From assembly GCA_028285035.1 (NCBI GenBank), contig JANQQF010000090.1:51642-115641 (forward strand): 64,000 bases of DNA. The letters run 5' to 3'. The position numbers and the translations under genes are program-made. The notes under the pieces were generated by a model. The model was given only the letters and a program-made list of their open reading frames with translations, was not told the origin of the DNA and ran no database searches. Below are positions 1 through 9,022 of this stretch, piece by piece (position 1 is the first letter of the stretch; each line of letters starts with the position of its first letter). This DNA comes from Phycisphaerae bacterium (GTDB taxonomy: Bacteria; Chloroflexota; Anaerolineae; 4572-78; J111).

Positions 1-2
1 GT

Positions 3-1172
3 GTGGTGATGCCAGGGGGTGGACCACCCTATGTTCTTGATCTTGAGAACACACGTCGCCCCGGCACGCTGGCGGATATGGAGAACTTTACCAAGCTCAC
101 GGCGATATCCCCAGAGATACACGTCGTGGCTCGCAAATCGGTCGAGGCGCAGGATGTCCCAGTGCCCATTCGCCATTTGGCCTGCTGGTACGCCGCTTTG
201 ACATTGGCTGACAAGCCGATTCAATCTGGCTTCGTGGGGGGACAAGCTGAGGCTGAAGATGCGTTGGCGATGTTGGCCGTAGTTTTTGGTGGCGAAGACA
301 AACTCAATGACTATCCGGTGGCCCAATGCAGCGTCAATGTTAACAGTCCCTTGCAATATGACACGCCGATGCTGGAAAGTCTCATCACCTTTGCGCAATT
401 TGGTCAGCCTGTTCTGATTAGCCCCTTTGTGATGGCTGGTGTGACGGGACCGACAACCTTGGCCGGGACCTTGGCGCAACAAAATGCGGAGGTACTGGCA
501 GGCGTTGTGCTAACCCAGCTGATCCGACCGGGCACCCCTGTGCTGTATGGCTCAGCCTCAAGCAACATTGATATGCGGAATGGCAATCCAGCCATCGGCA
601 GCCCAGAATCAGCCATCAACATCGCGGTGTGCGCGCAACTGGCTCGCTATTACGGCCTACCCTGCCGAGGGGGCGGGGCGCTGACCGACTCACTCATTCC
701 CGATGCCCAGAGCAACTACGAGCGAATGTTCACCCTGATGACCAGTATCTTAAGCGGGGTGAATTATATGATGCAGGGCGTCGGTATTTTGGAGTCATAC
801 CTAACCATCAGTTATGAACAGTTTGTCATTGATCTCGATTTGTTAGCGATGGTGGGAGCCTTGGCTGAACCGATCGAAATTTCCTCTGAAACGTTAGCCT
901 TGGATACCATCGATGCGGTAGGCCCGGGCGGACACTTTTTGGAAGCTGATCACACCATTCGGCACTATCGCGATGCCCACTTTATCCCAAAAATAGGGTT
1001 GCGTCAACCTTATGAGCAGTGGGAAGCCGAAGGGTCTAGGGATGCGCGACAACGAGCGAATGAGCGTTGTCGTGAAATGTTAGAGGCCTATCAGCAACCA
1101 GCTATGGATACAGATGTGGCCGACAAGCTGTACAATTTTGTTGAGCGCCGAAAAGCGCAATTGTTATCGTAA
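3..1172 (+). CDS. MttB-family corrinoid methyltransferase, 5' end outside window
   Basis: The frame is open from the left edge, so the true start and roughly the first 100 residues of a usually 480-500 residue protein are missing. The 389 residues present look like the TIM-barrel trimethylamine/glycine-betaine methyltransferase superfamily (MttB, COG5598), which moves a methyl group from a quaternary or tertiary amine to a cobalamin-binding protein. A glycine-rich stretch followed by TDSLIPDAQ lies near residues 221-233 of the visible part. No in-frame TAG interrupts the region where MttB proper carries pyrrolysine, so this is probably a non-pyrrolysine (MtgB-like) member with an unknown methyl donor. 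No corrinoid protein gene is visible, but a DUF1638 gene lies 3.4 kb downstream on the same strand. The superfamily call is firm; the substrate is not known. Confidence 0.85.
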   Translation: MVMPGGGPPYVLDLENTRRPGTLADMENFTKLTAISPEIHVVARKSVEAQDVPVPIRHLACWYAALTLADKPIQSGFVGGQAEAEDALAMLAVVFGGEDKLNDYPVAQCSVNVNSPLQYDTPMLESLITFAQFGQPVLISPFVMAGVTGPTTLAGTLAQQNAEVLAGVVLTQLIRPGTPVLYGSASSNIDMRNGNPAIGSPESAINIAVCAQLARYYGLPCRGGGALTDSLIPDAQSNYERMFTLMTSILSGVNYMMQGVGILESYLTISYEQFVIDLDLLAMVGALAEPIEISSETLALDTIDAVGPGGHFLEADHTIRHYRDAHFIPKIGLRQPYEQWEAEGSRDARQRANERCREMLEAYQQPAMDTDVADKLYNFVERRKAQLLS

Positions 1173-1226
1173 TTAGGTCGATTACCTCGACTTATCAATC
1201 AAAAATCCCAATTCAGGAGTAGGAGA

Positions 1227-2048
1227 ATGGATCTCACTAGTCTTATGGAAACGATTCAAAACTTGGTTTTGAATTATGGTCTTAACCTTATCTGGGCGAT
1301 TATCATTTTTATTGTTGGTCGCTGGGCGGCTGGCGTTTTGTCAGGTTGGGTTAAGAAAGCAATGGACCGAACTGATGTCAGTGCCACATTGGCTCGCTTC
1401 GTTAGCACCTTGGTTTATTACGGTATTTTGGCCTTTGCCATCATTGCTGCATTTGAGCGTCTTGGTGTTGAAACCACCTCATTTGTAGCCATTGTTGGGG
1501 CAGCTGGTTTAGCGATTGGTCTAGCCTTACAAGGATCATTAGCCAACTTCGCGGCAGGGGTACTTATCCTCTTTTTCCGTCCCTTCAAAGTTGATGACCT
1601 GGTCGAAGTATCTGGAATTTTTGGACGGATTGAAGATATCCAGGTGTTCAACACCATCCTTTTGACCCTCGATCACAAAACTGTCATTATGCCCAACTCC
1701 CAAGTAACCAGCGGACATATCACCAATTACTCTAAAAAAGGGTTTGTTCGTGTCGATTTGGTCTTTGGCATTGGTTATGGGGATGACTTACTCAAAGCCA
1801 AAGGTGTCCTTCAAGAAATCGCTGACGGGCATCCGAAGGTACGTCAAGAACCTGCCCCTGAAATATCAGTGATGGAGTTAGGTGATAATAGTGTCAACTT
1901 TGCCGTTCGGCCTTATGCTGACGCCAATGATTACTGGGATGTCTATTTCGACATAACCGAACAAGTCAAACTTCGCTTTGACGAAGAAGGTATCAGCATC
2001 CCCTTCCCACAACGAGATGTTCATTTATATCAGGCAGACGTCGCGTAA
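1227..2048 (+). CDS. MscS-family small-conductance mechanosensitive channel
   Basis: A 273-residue protein with three predicted N-terminal membrane helices (about 15-35, 60-80 and 88-110). The third runs into the glycine/alanine-rich pore helix characteristic of MscS (GAAGLAIGLALQGSLANF, about residues 91-108), followed by the beta-domain sequence RPFKVDDLVEVSG and a cytoplasmic alpha/beta domain. The length matches the short E. coli MscS type. It would open under membrane tension and release solutes during hypo-osmotic shock. An AGGAG box precedes the ATG, and two strong hairpins follow the stop. It starts 54 bp after the methyltransferase gene, so co-transcription is possible, but a functional link is not evident. 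Confidence 0.92.
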   Translation: MDLTSLMETIQNLVLNYGLNLIWAIIIFIVGRWAAGVLSGWVKKAMDRTDVSATLARFVSTLVYYGILAFAIIAAFERLGVETTSFVAIVGAAGLAIGLALQGSLANFAAGVLILFFRPFKVDDLVEVSGIFGRIEDIQVFNTILLTLDHKTVIMPNSQVTSGHITNYSKKGFVRVDLVFGIGYGDDLLKAKGVLQEIADGHPKVRQEPAPEISVMELGDNSVNFAVRPYADANDYWDVYFDITEQVKLRFDEEGISIPFPQRDVHLYQADVA

Positions 2049-2073
2049 CGTTCATTTATATGATTCAACCACT

Positions 2074-2127
2074 CACTCGTACCAATGCAGAGCGTTGGTA
2101 CGAGTGGTGTGATGTAGAGCATCACAC
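2074..2127 (+). terminator. Tandem perfect hairpins downstream of the MscS gene
   Basis: Two perfect hairpins stand back to back. The first pairs CACTCGTACCAA (2074-2085) with TTGGTACGAGTG (2095-2106). The second pairs GTGTGATG (2107-2114) with CATCACAC (2120-2127). A pyrimidine-rich stretch (ctattccttt) follows. They lie 26 bp after the stop of the channel gene and before the promoter of the next gene, so transcription termination is the simplest reading. The U-tract is imperfect. Confidence 0.6.
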
Positions 2128-2214
2128 CTATTCCTTTGAACTCTAGTTCAATCTATAATCTCCCAACGCCTTGCCTCTATCTAAAGTAACAACCATTTCC
2201 AAACTATCGTTCGA

Positions 2215-2243
2215 TTGAATCCACCTCCCATTTTTTGTATAAT
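2215..2243 (+). promoter_or_regulatory. Sigma-70-type promoter for the LysM/PD40 gene
   Basis: TTGAAT (2215-2220) and a perfect TATAAT (2238-2243) are separated by 17 bp. Transcription would begin near 2250, about 40 bp before the ATG at 2292, which has a strong AAGGAGG ribosome-binding site. Confidence 0.6.
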
Positions 2244-2291
2244 TCCTTATAAGTAACCATTAGCTACGTTTTGTAACAAGGAGGCACGATA

Positions 2292-3656
2292 ATGATGAAT
2301 AAGCGAGTATATTTTATAGTTGGTTTGATTATCCTTTTATCGACTTTAATTATTCCCTCTCAGCTTGAGCCTGATTTTGCCCAAGCCCAAACAGCACCTG
2401 AAGGACAAGTTTATACGGTTCAACGGTCAGACTCATTGTGGCGGTTGGCCGAAAAATATTTGGGCGATGGCAATCTTTTTCCGCTAATTGTTGAGGCAAC
2501 AGCCGAAGCAGCGACCTCAAATCCACAAATTACGGTTATTTCAGAGCCCAGTCTTTTACTCCCTGGTCAGCAAATTTGGATTCCGGCTGAGGTGACCATA
2601 GCTAACGTGCCAAGCGAGGAAAACGACGTTGTTGAACCTAAGGTTGAAATTGAGCCAGAGATAACAGAAGCGGCAGAGACAACATCTTCAGATATCCCTC
2701 AAGTGGGCGAACCCTACGGGCACATCGCCTTTAGCTTTTGGAACAACAGCCCTGATCGTTGCACGTATGAAGTCAATGTGATCGATGTGGGAGCTTGTCT
2801 GGAAGGGAGTGAGCAATGCCAAGCTAATCGTCGCATTGTGGGCTTGAACAACATCAGCGAGCCAGCCCTCTCGCCCGAAGGCGACCGCTTAGCTTTCCGT
2901 GGCTGGGGCGAGCCACCCACCGAGGACAATCCCTATTTTGGCTGCGCTGATCCCCATTTCGCCCGTCACTTGGGCCACACCACACTTGATGCAACCGGAT
3001 TTACTGGTACGGGTGGCTTCTGGGAGGACTCTCACCCCGATTGGTCCCCCGATGGCAATCGGCTCGTCTTTGACAGCGGTCGAAACGGTGACGGCATCAC
3101 CCGTCTCTATACCATTTATGCCGATGGTTCAAGCGAGGAAGACCTACGCATTATTGGACAACAACCCTCTTGGGCACCCGACAATGAACGGTTTGTCTAT
3201 CGTGGGTGTGACCTTTCAGGCAATGGCTGTGGCCTTCGCCTTGGTGTCGCCGTACCAACCCAACATTGGGACACAGGCGAAAATATGTTGGGCAGCGTCG
3301 TCGAGGATGGACAAGCGGCTCATCCTGATTGGTCACCTATCAACGATGAAATCATTTATCAAAGTGCGATCAATGGCGGTTGGGATCTATACATTGTTGA
3401 GGCTGATGGCAGCAATTTGCGCCAACTAACCACAGATGGAATAGTCAAAGGATTACCCGTTTGGTCACCTGATGGGGAGTGGATTGCCTATACAACCTTC
3501 GATGGCGTTAATTGGAGTTTGCGCATCATCCGACGTGATGGTACAAATGATCAAGGGTTATTTGTTTACGATGGTGGCATTTATGCCATCCCCAAAGTCG
3601 TCGAGCCGTACGGGGTACGGGACTGGTTGGATGAACAGATATCCTGGTCAAAATAA
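2292..3656 (+). CDS. Secreted LysM-domain protein with PD40/TolB-like repeats
   Basis: 454 residues. An N-terminal signal peptide or anchor (hydrophobic about residues 6-22, then a processing-like AQA near 31) is followed by a LysM domain (about 41-90; YTVQRSDSLWRLAEKYLG) that binds N-acetylglucosamine polymers, an acidic linker (about 100-135), and beta-propeller repeats of the WD40-like PD40 type (HPDWSPDGNRLVF, LPVWSPDGEWIAY and others). Several paired cysteines fit an extracytoplasmic location. It probably sits on the cell surface and binds glycans or proteins. It has its own promoter and lies 20 bp upstream of the pentapeptide-repeat gene. No catalytic residues were recognised and the substrate is unknown. 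Confidence 0.8.
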   Translation: MMNKRVYFIVGLIILLSTLIIPSQLEPDFAQAQTAPEGQVYTVQRSDSLWRLAEKYLGDGNLFPLIVEATAEAATSNPQITVISEPSLLLPGQQIWIPAEVTIANVPSEENDVVEPKVEIEPEITEAAETTSSDIPQVGEPYGHIAFSFWNNSPDRCTYEVNVIDVGACLEGSEQCQANRRIVGLNNISEPALSPEGDRLAFRGWGEPPTEDNPYFGCADPHFARHLGHTTLDATGFTGTGGFWEDSHPDWSPDGNRLVFDSGRNGDGITRLYTIYADGSSEEDLRIIGQQPSWAPDNERFVYRGCDLSGNGCGLRLGVAVPTQHWDTGENMLGSVVEDGQAAHPDWSPINDEIIYQSAINGGWDLYIVEADGSNLRQLTTDGIVKGLPVWSPDGEWIAYTTFDGVNWSLRIIRRDGTNDQGLFVYDGGIYAIPKVVEPYGVRDWLDEQISWSK

Positions 3657-3676
3657 AATTTTGTGAGGGAAAGCCA

Positions 3677-4453
3677 ATGTCTGATGAACTAAAGCGATGT
3701 CCGTTTTGCGATGAAGAAATCCGGATTAAAGCAATGATTTGCAAACATTGTCATCAATGGATGCCTGGTTATAGCTATGAAGGGGCTATCCGAGACTTGG
3801 TTATTATCAAACAGGAAACTCAGCCCGATGCAGAACAAGTTCAAGTTGCGGTTCAATCCCGTGAGGAGCAGCTACAGCTTGTCTTGAATTGGGCTGAAAT
3901 GAATCCAAAAGTTCGGCTTAAAGAGCTTGATGTCTCCGCCCAAAATCTAGAAAACGTCAACCTCAGCGGGGCTGACTTGACCGGTACCGACTTCAGCAGA
4001 TCGAATTTGCAGGGGGCTAATTTAAGCGGAGCCAATCTGACCAAGGCCAACTTCTTTGAGGCAAATCTGGAAGGGGCCAACCTGACCAAAGCCAAGTTAA
4101 ATGAAGCTTACTTACGAGAGGCTAATCTGAACGGGGTAGACTTGAGTAATTCGGTTATGGTCAAGGCCAACATGTATGGTGTACATATGATTAAGGCCAA
4201 ACTGTATCGGGTTGATTTAGAGCAGGTCAATTTAAAGGGGGCGATTTTACATGGCACCCACTTCACTGAGTCATATCTCAAAGAAACTGATTTTGCTTCC
4301 GCCGAATTAGAAGATATCAGTCTTAAAGGTGCAGCCCTCGTCCGTACCAACTTTGATCACACCGATCTCACCAATCCCCAACTAAAAGCTGCCCGCAGCA
4401 TTGAGGAAGTAATTACACCGACAGGAAAGGTCTATTCACCCGAGATATCTTAA
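3677..4453 (+). CDS. Zinc-ribbon plus pentapeptide-repeat protein
   Basis: 258 residues. An N-terminal zinc ribbon has Cys8, Cys11, Cys22 and Cys25 (RCPFCDEE...ICKHCH). After a linker come pentapeptide repeats with the A(N/D)Lxx pattern from about residue 85 to 240 (for example LSGADLTGTDF, LQGANLSGANL), which fold into a right-handed quadrilateral beta-helix. There is no signal peptide, so it should be cytoplasmic. Pentapeptide proteins can mimic DNA or act as scaffolds, but no function can be assigned here. It lies 20 bp after the LysM gene and is probably co-transcribed. Confidence 0.8.
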   Translation: MSDELKRCPFCDEEIRIKAMICKHCHQWMPGYSYEGAIRDLVIIKQETQPDAEQVQVAVQSREEQLQLVLNWAEMNPKVRLKELDVSAQNLENVNLSGADLTGTDFSRSNLQGANLSGANLTKANFFEANLEGANLTKAKLNEAYLREANLNGVDLSNSVMVKANMYGVHMIKAKLYRVDLEQVNLKGAILHGTHFTESYLKETDFASAELEDISLKGAALVRTNFDHTDLTNPQLKAARSIEEVITPTGKVYSPEIS

Positions 4454-4583
4454 GCGAAGCGTAGGGCCATCTGTTAAGCGAGTAAAGCTTAACATAATAT
4501 TCGCCAAGAGATAGAGAAAGTGATACAATAGTTCAAGTAGGTAACCACCCAATTTTCATCGTAAGCCACAAATTTAAATCGAA

Positions 4584-5195
4584 ATGAAAACCCTATTCAT
4601 CGCCTGTGGGGCGTTAGCTAAAGAAACAAAATATATCATTGATAAATATGAGTGGGTCGTCGATCTTAAAGCTTTACCCGCCTTACATCACGCCACACCT
4701 CATTTGATTACCCGTGATTTGGAAAAAATGCTCAGCGACATTCGGCCAAATTACGACCAAGTGATTGTCGTTTATGGCTTTTGTGGTGCGGTGGGAATTG
4801 ATGATGTCCTGGAGAAATACCAAGCGGTGCGGATCAGCGGCCCACATTGTTATGAAATGTTCGCTGGAACCAAGCAGTTTGATGCGATGATGGATGAGGA
4901 GCCTGGCACCTTCTTTTTAACCGATTGGCTCTTACGTGCTTATGACAAAGCAGTTTTAGCTGGCTTAGGCATTGACAAACACCCAGAGCTTGCCCCTCTC
5001 TACTTTGGCAATTACAAACGTTTAGTCTATCTCAGCCAATTTCCAACTGATAAACTTCTCGACAAAGGCCAAACAATTGCATCTGCAATGGGCTGGACCT
5101 TTGAACATCGCCCGGTGGGAATGGGTGATCTTGAAACCAGACTTGTTGCGTTGATGAACCAGGGTCAGACCTCACAAGAAGGGATCAGTGTCTAA
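4584..5195 (+). CDS. DUF1638 family protein
   Basis: 203 residues matching the DUF1638 pattern. The N-terminus is KTLFIACGALAKE with Cys8, the middle is VIVVYGFCGAVGID, and conserved cysteine and histidine positions (GPHCYEMF) could bind a metal or cofactor. Genes of this family are often found near corrinoid methyltransferases of the MttB group, and an MttB relative opens this window. The biochemical role is not established. The next small gene overlaps the stop codon by one base (TAATG), implying translational coupling. Confidence 0.75.
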   Translation: MKTLFIACGALAKETKYIIDKYEWVVDLKALPALHHATPHLITRDLEKMLSDIRPNYDQVIVVYGFCGAVGIDDVLEKYQAVRISGPHCYEMFAGTKQFDAMMDEEPGTFFLTDWLLRAYDKAVLAGLGIDKHPELAPLYFGNYKRLVYLSQFPTDKLLDKGQTIASAMGWTFEHRPVGMGDLETRLVALMNQGQTSQEGISV

Positions 5196-5440
5196 TGCCG
5201 CAACAAAGGGCTTGGCTCAAGTGCATTTGTGGATTTGAGGGGTACGTCTCATTTTTGAGTGAGGAGCCAAATCTTTGTTCAACCTGCCAACAGGATGCCT
5301 ATGAACAGTTGGAGCTTGCCCCCCCACCCAGCGTCGAACGCCTCCTCCCCCGTGGTTGGTCCAAGCTAAACGCCAGGCAAAAAAAGCGGGTTGAAAAATA
5401 TATCGCTTTAATTTTGGCTGAACAGCCACGTCTGTTTTGA
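5195..5440 (+). CDS. Small zinc-ribbon-like protein coupled to DUF1638
   Basis: 81 residues, start overlapping the DUF1638 stop. Two cysteine pairs, CIC near residues 10-12 and CSTC near 28-31, suggest a zinc ribbon. The C-terminal half is basic (KLNARQKKRVEKYIALILAEQ) and predicted helical. I do not recognise a named family. The tight overlap suggests it works with the DUF1638 protein. Confidence 0.55.
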   Translation: MPQQRAWLKCICGFEGYVSFLSEEPNLCSTCQQDAYEQLELAPPPSVERLLPRGWSKLNARQKKRVEKYIALILAEQPRLF

Positions 5441-5559
5441 TAGTCTTAAGTAGTAACTTACCTCTCAACCTCATCTCCAACCTACTCATACCCAATTTCC
5501 ACCCTAATTTTTGATCACGTTCTCATAAAACCAACACAAAACATTTTTGGAGAAACTCA

Positions 5560-7206
5560 ATGACTACGCGCAACGTTTCCAGCATCATCATTGAAGGACT
5601 TAAGGCAGCAGGTATCGATCATCTCTACTGTTTACCAGGCGTACAAAATGACGATTTTTTTGACACGCTCTATGATTACACGGATGAGATAAATATTATC
5701 ACCACCCGTCACGAGCAAGGCGCAGCATACATGGCCTTGGGCGCAGCCTTGGCGACAGGCAAACCACAAGCCTACTCTGTCGTTCCCGGCCCAGGTATGC
5801 TTAATGCGTCGGGGGCTTTGGCGACAGCCTTCGGTTTAAGCGCGCCTGTGCTAGCTCTTATCGGACAGATTCCCAGCCCCTTTATGGGTAAAATGTATGG
5901 CTTACTCCACGAGTTGCCTGACCAACTGGCTATCTTGCAGCAAATCACGAAACATGCTGAGGGTATCTATGACACCGAAACGGTGACTGAGCAGATTCAG
6001 CGAGTGATGACTGCTCTGGTCAGTGGGCAACCTCGTCCCGTTGGAATGGAAGTACCTATGGACGTTTGGGGACGGGCCGTTGAACAGGCTGGTCTCTCCC
6101 TAAAAATCGAAGCACAATTACCATCTCTGAATGAGGACGCGATTGAGGAGGCCGCAAAGGTACTGGCCAAGGCAAAACAACCGCTAATCATTCTTGGAGG
6201 TGGGGCACAAGATGCAGGCGAAGCCATTCGGGAGATGGCTGAGCTAATCCAAGCGCCATTTAGTGGCAATCGCACTGGCCGAGGTATTGTCGATGAACGA
6301 CACCCTTTGTATGTCCCCTGGCCTGTGGCCCATAAGTTGTGGAGTATGGCTGATGTTGTTCTGGCCATCGGGACTCGGCTACAAACGTCCCAGATGGGGT
6401 GGGGAAGCGATGACGATCTAAAAATCATCCACATCAATCTGGATCCCGATGAAATTGGGCGACACGGCCCGCCAACCGTGGGGCTGGTGGCTGATGCAAA
6501 CCAGGCGATGACTCATTTAGTTGAGCGAACTCAGACACACACTAAGCCACACCCCAGTCGATTAGAAGAATTACAAGCCTTACGGGCCGACTTTGCTAAA
6601 GAAATCGCCCATCTTGAACCTCAACTCTCGTATCTAAATGCCATTAGAGCCGAGTTACCAGAAGATGGCATTTTGGTCGAAGATTTAACCCAGGTCATGT
6701 TTGTCAGCCGTCTGGCCTATCCGGTTTATCAACCCCGTACATATCTCTCCGGTGGTTATCCTGGCACGTTAGGGATGGGATACGCCACCGCCCTAGGCGC
6801 ACAAACGGCAATGCCCGACCGGAAGGTCTTATCGGTCAATGGCGATGGGGGATTCCTATATACCGCTTCCGAAATTGCCACAGCTGTTCGATACAATATC
6901 CCTGTCACGGCCATCGTCTTCGCAGATAATGCTTATGGCAACGTCAAACGTATTCAACAAGAGCGGTATAATGGCCGAACGATTGCCAGTGATTTAACCA
7001 ACCCCGATTTTGTTAAGTTAGCCGAAAGTTATGGGGCTTTAGGCTTACGAGCCACTACCCCATCTGAGTTGAGACACACGCTACGCGAATCATTTGAAGC
7101 TAACCGCCCCACAATTATAGAAGTTCCCGTCGATGAAATGCCCAGCCCTTGGGAGTTTCTCCTTCTGCCTCGGGTTCGCGGTGAGGGACTGGATGGCGTA
7201 TTCTAA
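5560..7206 (+). CDS. Thiamine-diphosphate-dependent enzyme (acetolactate-synthase/decarboxylase superfamily)
   Basis: 548 residues, the usual length for this superfamily, with the three expected domains. The N-terminal Pyr domain carries the catalytic glutamate in RHEQGAA (Glu52) and the VPGPGMLNA loop. The central domain has a Rossmann-like core. The C-terminal PP domain has the ThDP-magnesium motif beginning GDGGF near residue 428 and ending with N-A-Y-G near 455. It could be an acetolactate synthase-like, benzoylformate decarboxylase-like or oxalyl-CoA decarboxylase-like enzyme. No regulatory ilvN partner lies nearby, so a catabolic decarboxylase or lyase is more likely than branched-chain amino acid synthesis. 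A GGAG box precedes the ATG. Confidence 0.85.
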   Translation: MTTRNVSSIIIEGLKAAGIDHLYCLPGVQNDDFFDTLYDYTDEINIITTRHEQGAAYMALGAALATGKPQAYSVVPGPGMLNASGALATAFGLSAPVLALIGQIPSPFMGKMYGLLHELPDQLAILQQITKHAEGIYDTETVTEQIQRVMTALVSGQPRPVGMEVPMDVWGRAVEQAGLSLKIEAQLPSLNEDAIEEAAKVLAKAKQPLIILGGGAQDAGEAIREMAELIQAPFSGNRTGRGIVDERHPLYVPWPVAHKLWSMADVVLAIGTRLQTSQMGWGSDDDLKIIHINLDPDEIGRHGPPTVGLVADANQAMTHLVERTQTHTKPHPSRLEELQALRADFAKEIAHLEPQLSYLNAIRAELPEDGILVEDLTQVMFVSRLAYPVYQPRTYLSGGYPGTLGMGYATALGAQTAMPDRKVLSVNGDGGFLYTASEIATAVRYNIPVTAIVFADNAYGNVKRIQQERYNGRTIASDLTNPDFVKLAESYGALGLRATTPSELRHTLRESFEANRPTIIEVPVDEMPSPWEFLLLPRVRGEGLDGVF

Positions 7207-7239
7207 AATCTTAACCGTCATTTCATACCCAACCGCTCA

Positions 7240-8991
7240 TCAAGAAATGCTTCGCTGAAATCGGCGTCTGCTCTCTCTTGTATGTGATTTAAGTGGTGGG
7301 GCTTGCACCATACAAAGATGATTAATCTCTTGTTCTTCGCTATGCCAGATGAGCTGGGCTGTATCAAAACCACAATAGCTTAGTAGGTGACTAAAGCTTT
7401 TACGATCATAATAGCTCGCCTGATAGCCAATGTATTGGCCGGATAAGGCATATGATTGAGGGGTAAAACAGTCCGTCAGAAGAATACCGCCTGGAGCTAA
7501 AAGATGATGGAGCAGCTTTAAATGTTTCAATAAATCCGGTTTGGCAATCCAGCTAGACAAACCAATAAACAGAATCAAATCGTAGGGGCCTTGCTCCTCT
7601 AACTGATCACGGATACGCAGGGTTGTCAAATCGCCTTGGATAAAATCCAAAACAAAATTTTGGCTCTGTTGGGCGGCACGCAAAGTGGTTTGAATATCAT
7701 TGGTTGGATCAAGGTCTGAGAGCACCAATCGAGTGTCACTCGGGGGCGTCGTTTGGGGCAAGGTCTCTAACAAATCCAGAGAATATCCACATGGGGCACT
7801 TAAAATTTTTAGCGGCGTTTGCCGCTGTGGTTGATTGAGATGTTCTAGACTGTGTTGAATAAATTGCTTAAGCAAACTAAAGCGATTAGCAACAGCTTGA
7901 TGGAGCGGGTAATCAAAAAAGCATCGTTCTAACCAGTTGTAAGTATGTTGATCTTGTTGATAGATCAGACGCATAATTTTAGCTGAATACCCTTCGGCTA
8001 AAAACTGTCGGCCCGGCTTACTTAAAATGAAGGTAAGCTCCTGAAATCCCCCACGATGCAAGTTCGGAAACAAGTAATTGAATAGATAGCGTCGATTGAG
8101 GGCTTTCTTGAAGAGCGTTTGAGGCTTTGTTATCTTTTGTTGACTAATGCCCAAATGTTTTTTTTGTCTTCGGTTTTTTTGAGGTTGGATAGATAGCGTA
8201 CGGATAAAATCAACAATGTATTTCAAACTTTGTTCAATACTATTGTGAGTTACATCAAGCGTCAGGATGCGATCCTGGCCTTTTTGTTTGGCAAAAAAAT
8301 GCACAACATTTTCGTACATGGTTTGGGCGTCGTTCAAATCAAGTAGATTTTCGTGGTAGTCGAGGCGTTGATTACTGAGGACCAAACGATTGAGGGCGGT
8401 CCGTGGGTTGATCTTCAGAAAAATTATTGCATCTGGATAGGTTAGCAGATTCCACTTTGCGCTTTGGTCCAGTTGCTTCAATCGACGCATCAGGCTTAAG
8501 CCAGGAATTGCCTGCCGAATGTCTTTGGGGGGTGCCTGTCCACGCATAATATAGTTAGCTAGCATTTCGATATCAATTTTATCGATCGAGCCAGACTGCC
8601 GATCAAGATAATTAATGGCCCGTCCAGCAGAGGAGAGAAGCAGGTCCCCATCTTTAAAGACCACATCTGCTTGATATTTTTTGGCCAATGCTTTGGCCGT
8701 TTGACTTTGCAAGGCCATCTGCATCACTTTCAATGGTGGATAAAGCTTTCGATTGTGGTTAACCGCCTTGGTTGTGCGATGAAACCAAGGTTCCAAATGA
8801 GCACTTAACGGCAGGCCAAGCGGGTTAAAATTGGGTTGAAAGAGATCCTCCTCGGGTGTAAAGCCCCAACAGCTTTCCCCGACAGCTAAACTTCTCAACC
8901 CACATTCTGCGCTAACCAACCGAGCCACTAATGGGGTCAATGTACTTTTCCCTGTACCATCAATACCAATTAGGCTGACCGACATATGCAT
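7240..8991 (-). CDS. Thymidylate-kinase-like P-loop domain fused to a SAM methyltransferase
   Basis: 583 residues with two parts. Residues 1-265 form a deoxynucleotide-kinase-like P-loop NTPase: Walker A GIDGTGKST at 9-17, then the DVVFKDGDLLL and FLKINPRTALNRL segments seen in thymidylate kinases. Residues from about 310 on contain a class I S-adenosylmethionine methyltransferase, with motif I ILSAPCGYSLDLLE near 404-417, the acidic residue in VLSDLDPTN, and LILFIGLSSWI. The two activities in one chain are unusual. The next two minus-strand genes upstream (lipid-kinase-like and glpD) concern glycerol phosphate, so a lipid or glycolipid substrate is possible. The domain calls are good; the substrates are unknown. 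Confidence 0.75.
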   Translation of the reverse strand: MHMSVSLIGIDGTGKSTLTPLVARLVSAECGLRSLAVGESCWGFTPEEDLFQPNFNPLGLPLSAHLEPWFHRTTKAVNHNRKLYPPLKVMQMALQSQTAKALAKKYQADVVFKDGDLLLSSAGRAINYLDRQSGSIDKIDIEMLANYIMRGQAPPKDIRQAIPGLSLMRRLKQLDQSAKWNLLTYPDAIIFLKINPRTALNRLVLSNQRLDYHENLLDLNDAQTMYENVVHFFAKQKGQDRILTLDVTHNSIEQSLKYIVDFIRTLSIQPQKNRRQKKHLGISQQKITKPQTLFKKALNRRYLFNYLFPNLHRGGFQELTFILSKPGRQFLAEGYSAKIMRLIYQQDQHTYNWLERCFFDYPLHQAVANRFSLLKQFIQHSLEHLNQPQRQTPLKILSAPCGYSLDLLETLPQTTPPSDTRLVLSDLDPTNDIQTTLRAAQQSQNFVLDFIQGDLTTLRIRDQLEEQGPYDLILFIGLSSWIAKPDLLKHLKLLHHLLAPGGILLTDCFTPQSYALSGQYIGYQASYYDRKSFSHLLSYCGFDTAQLIWHSEEQEINHLCMVQAPPLKSHTRESRRRFQRSIS

Positions 8992-9022
8992 TGTTCTCTC
9001 CTATCTCGTGTTCAAGCAAAGT

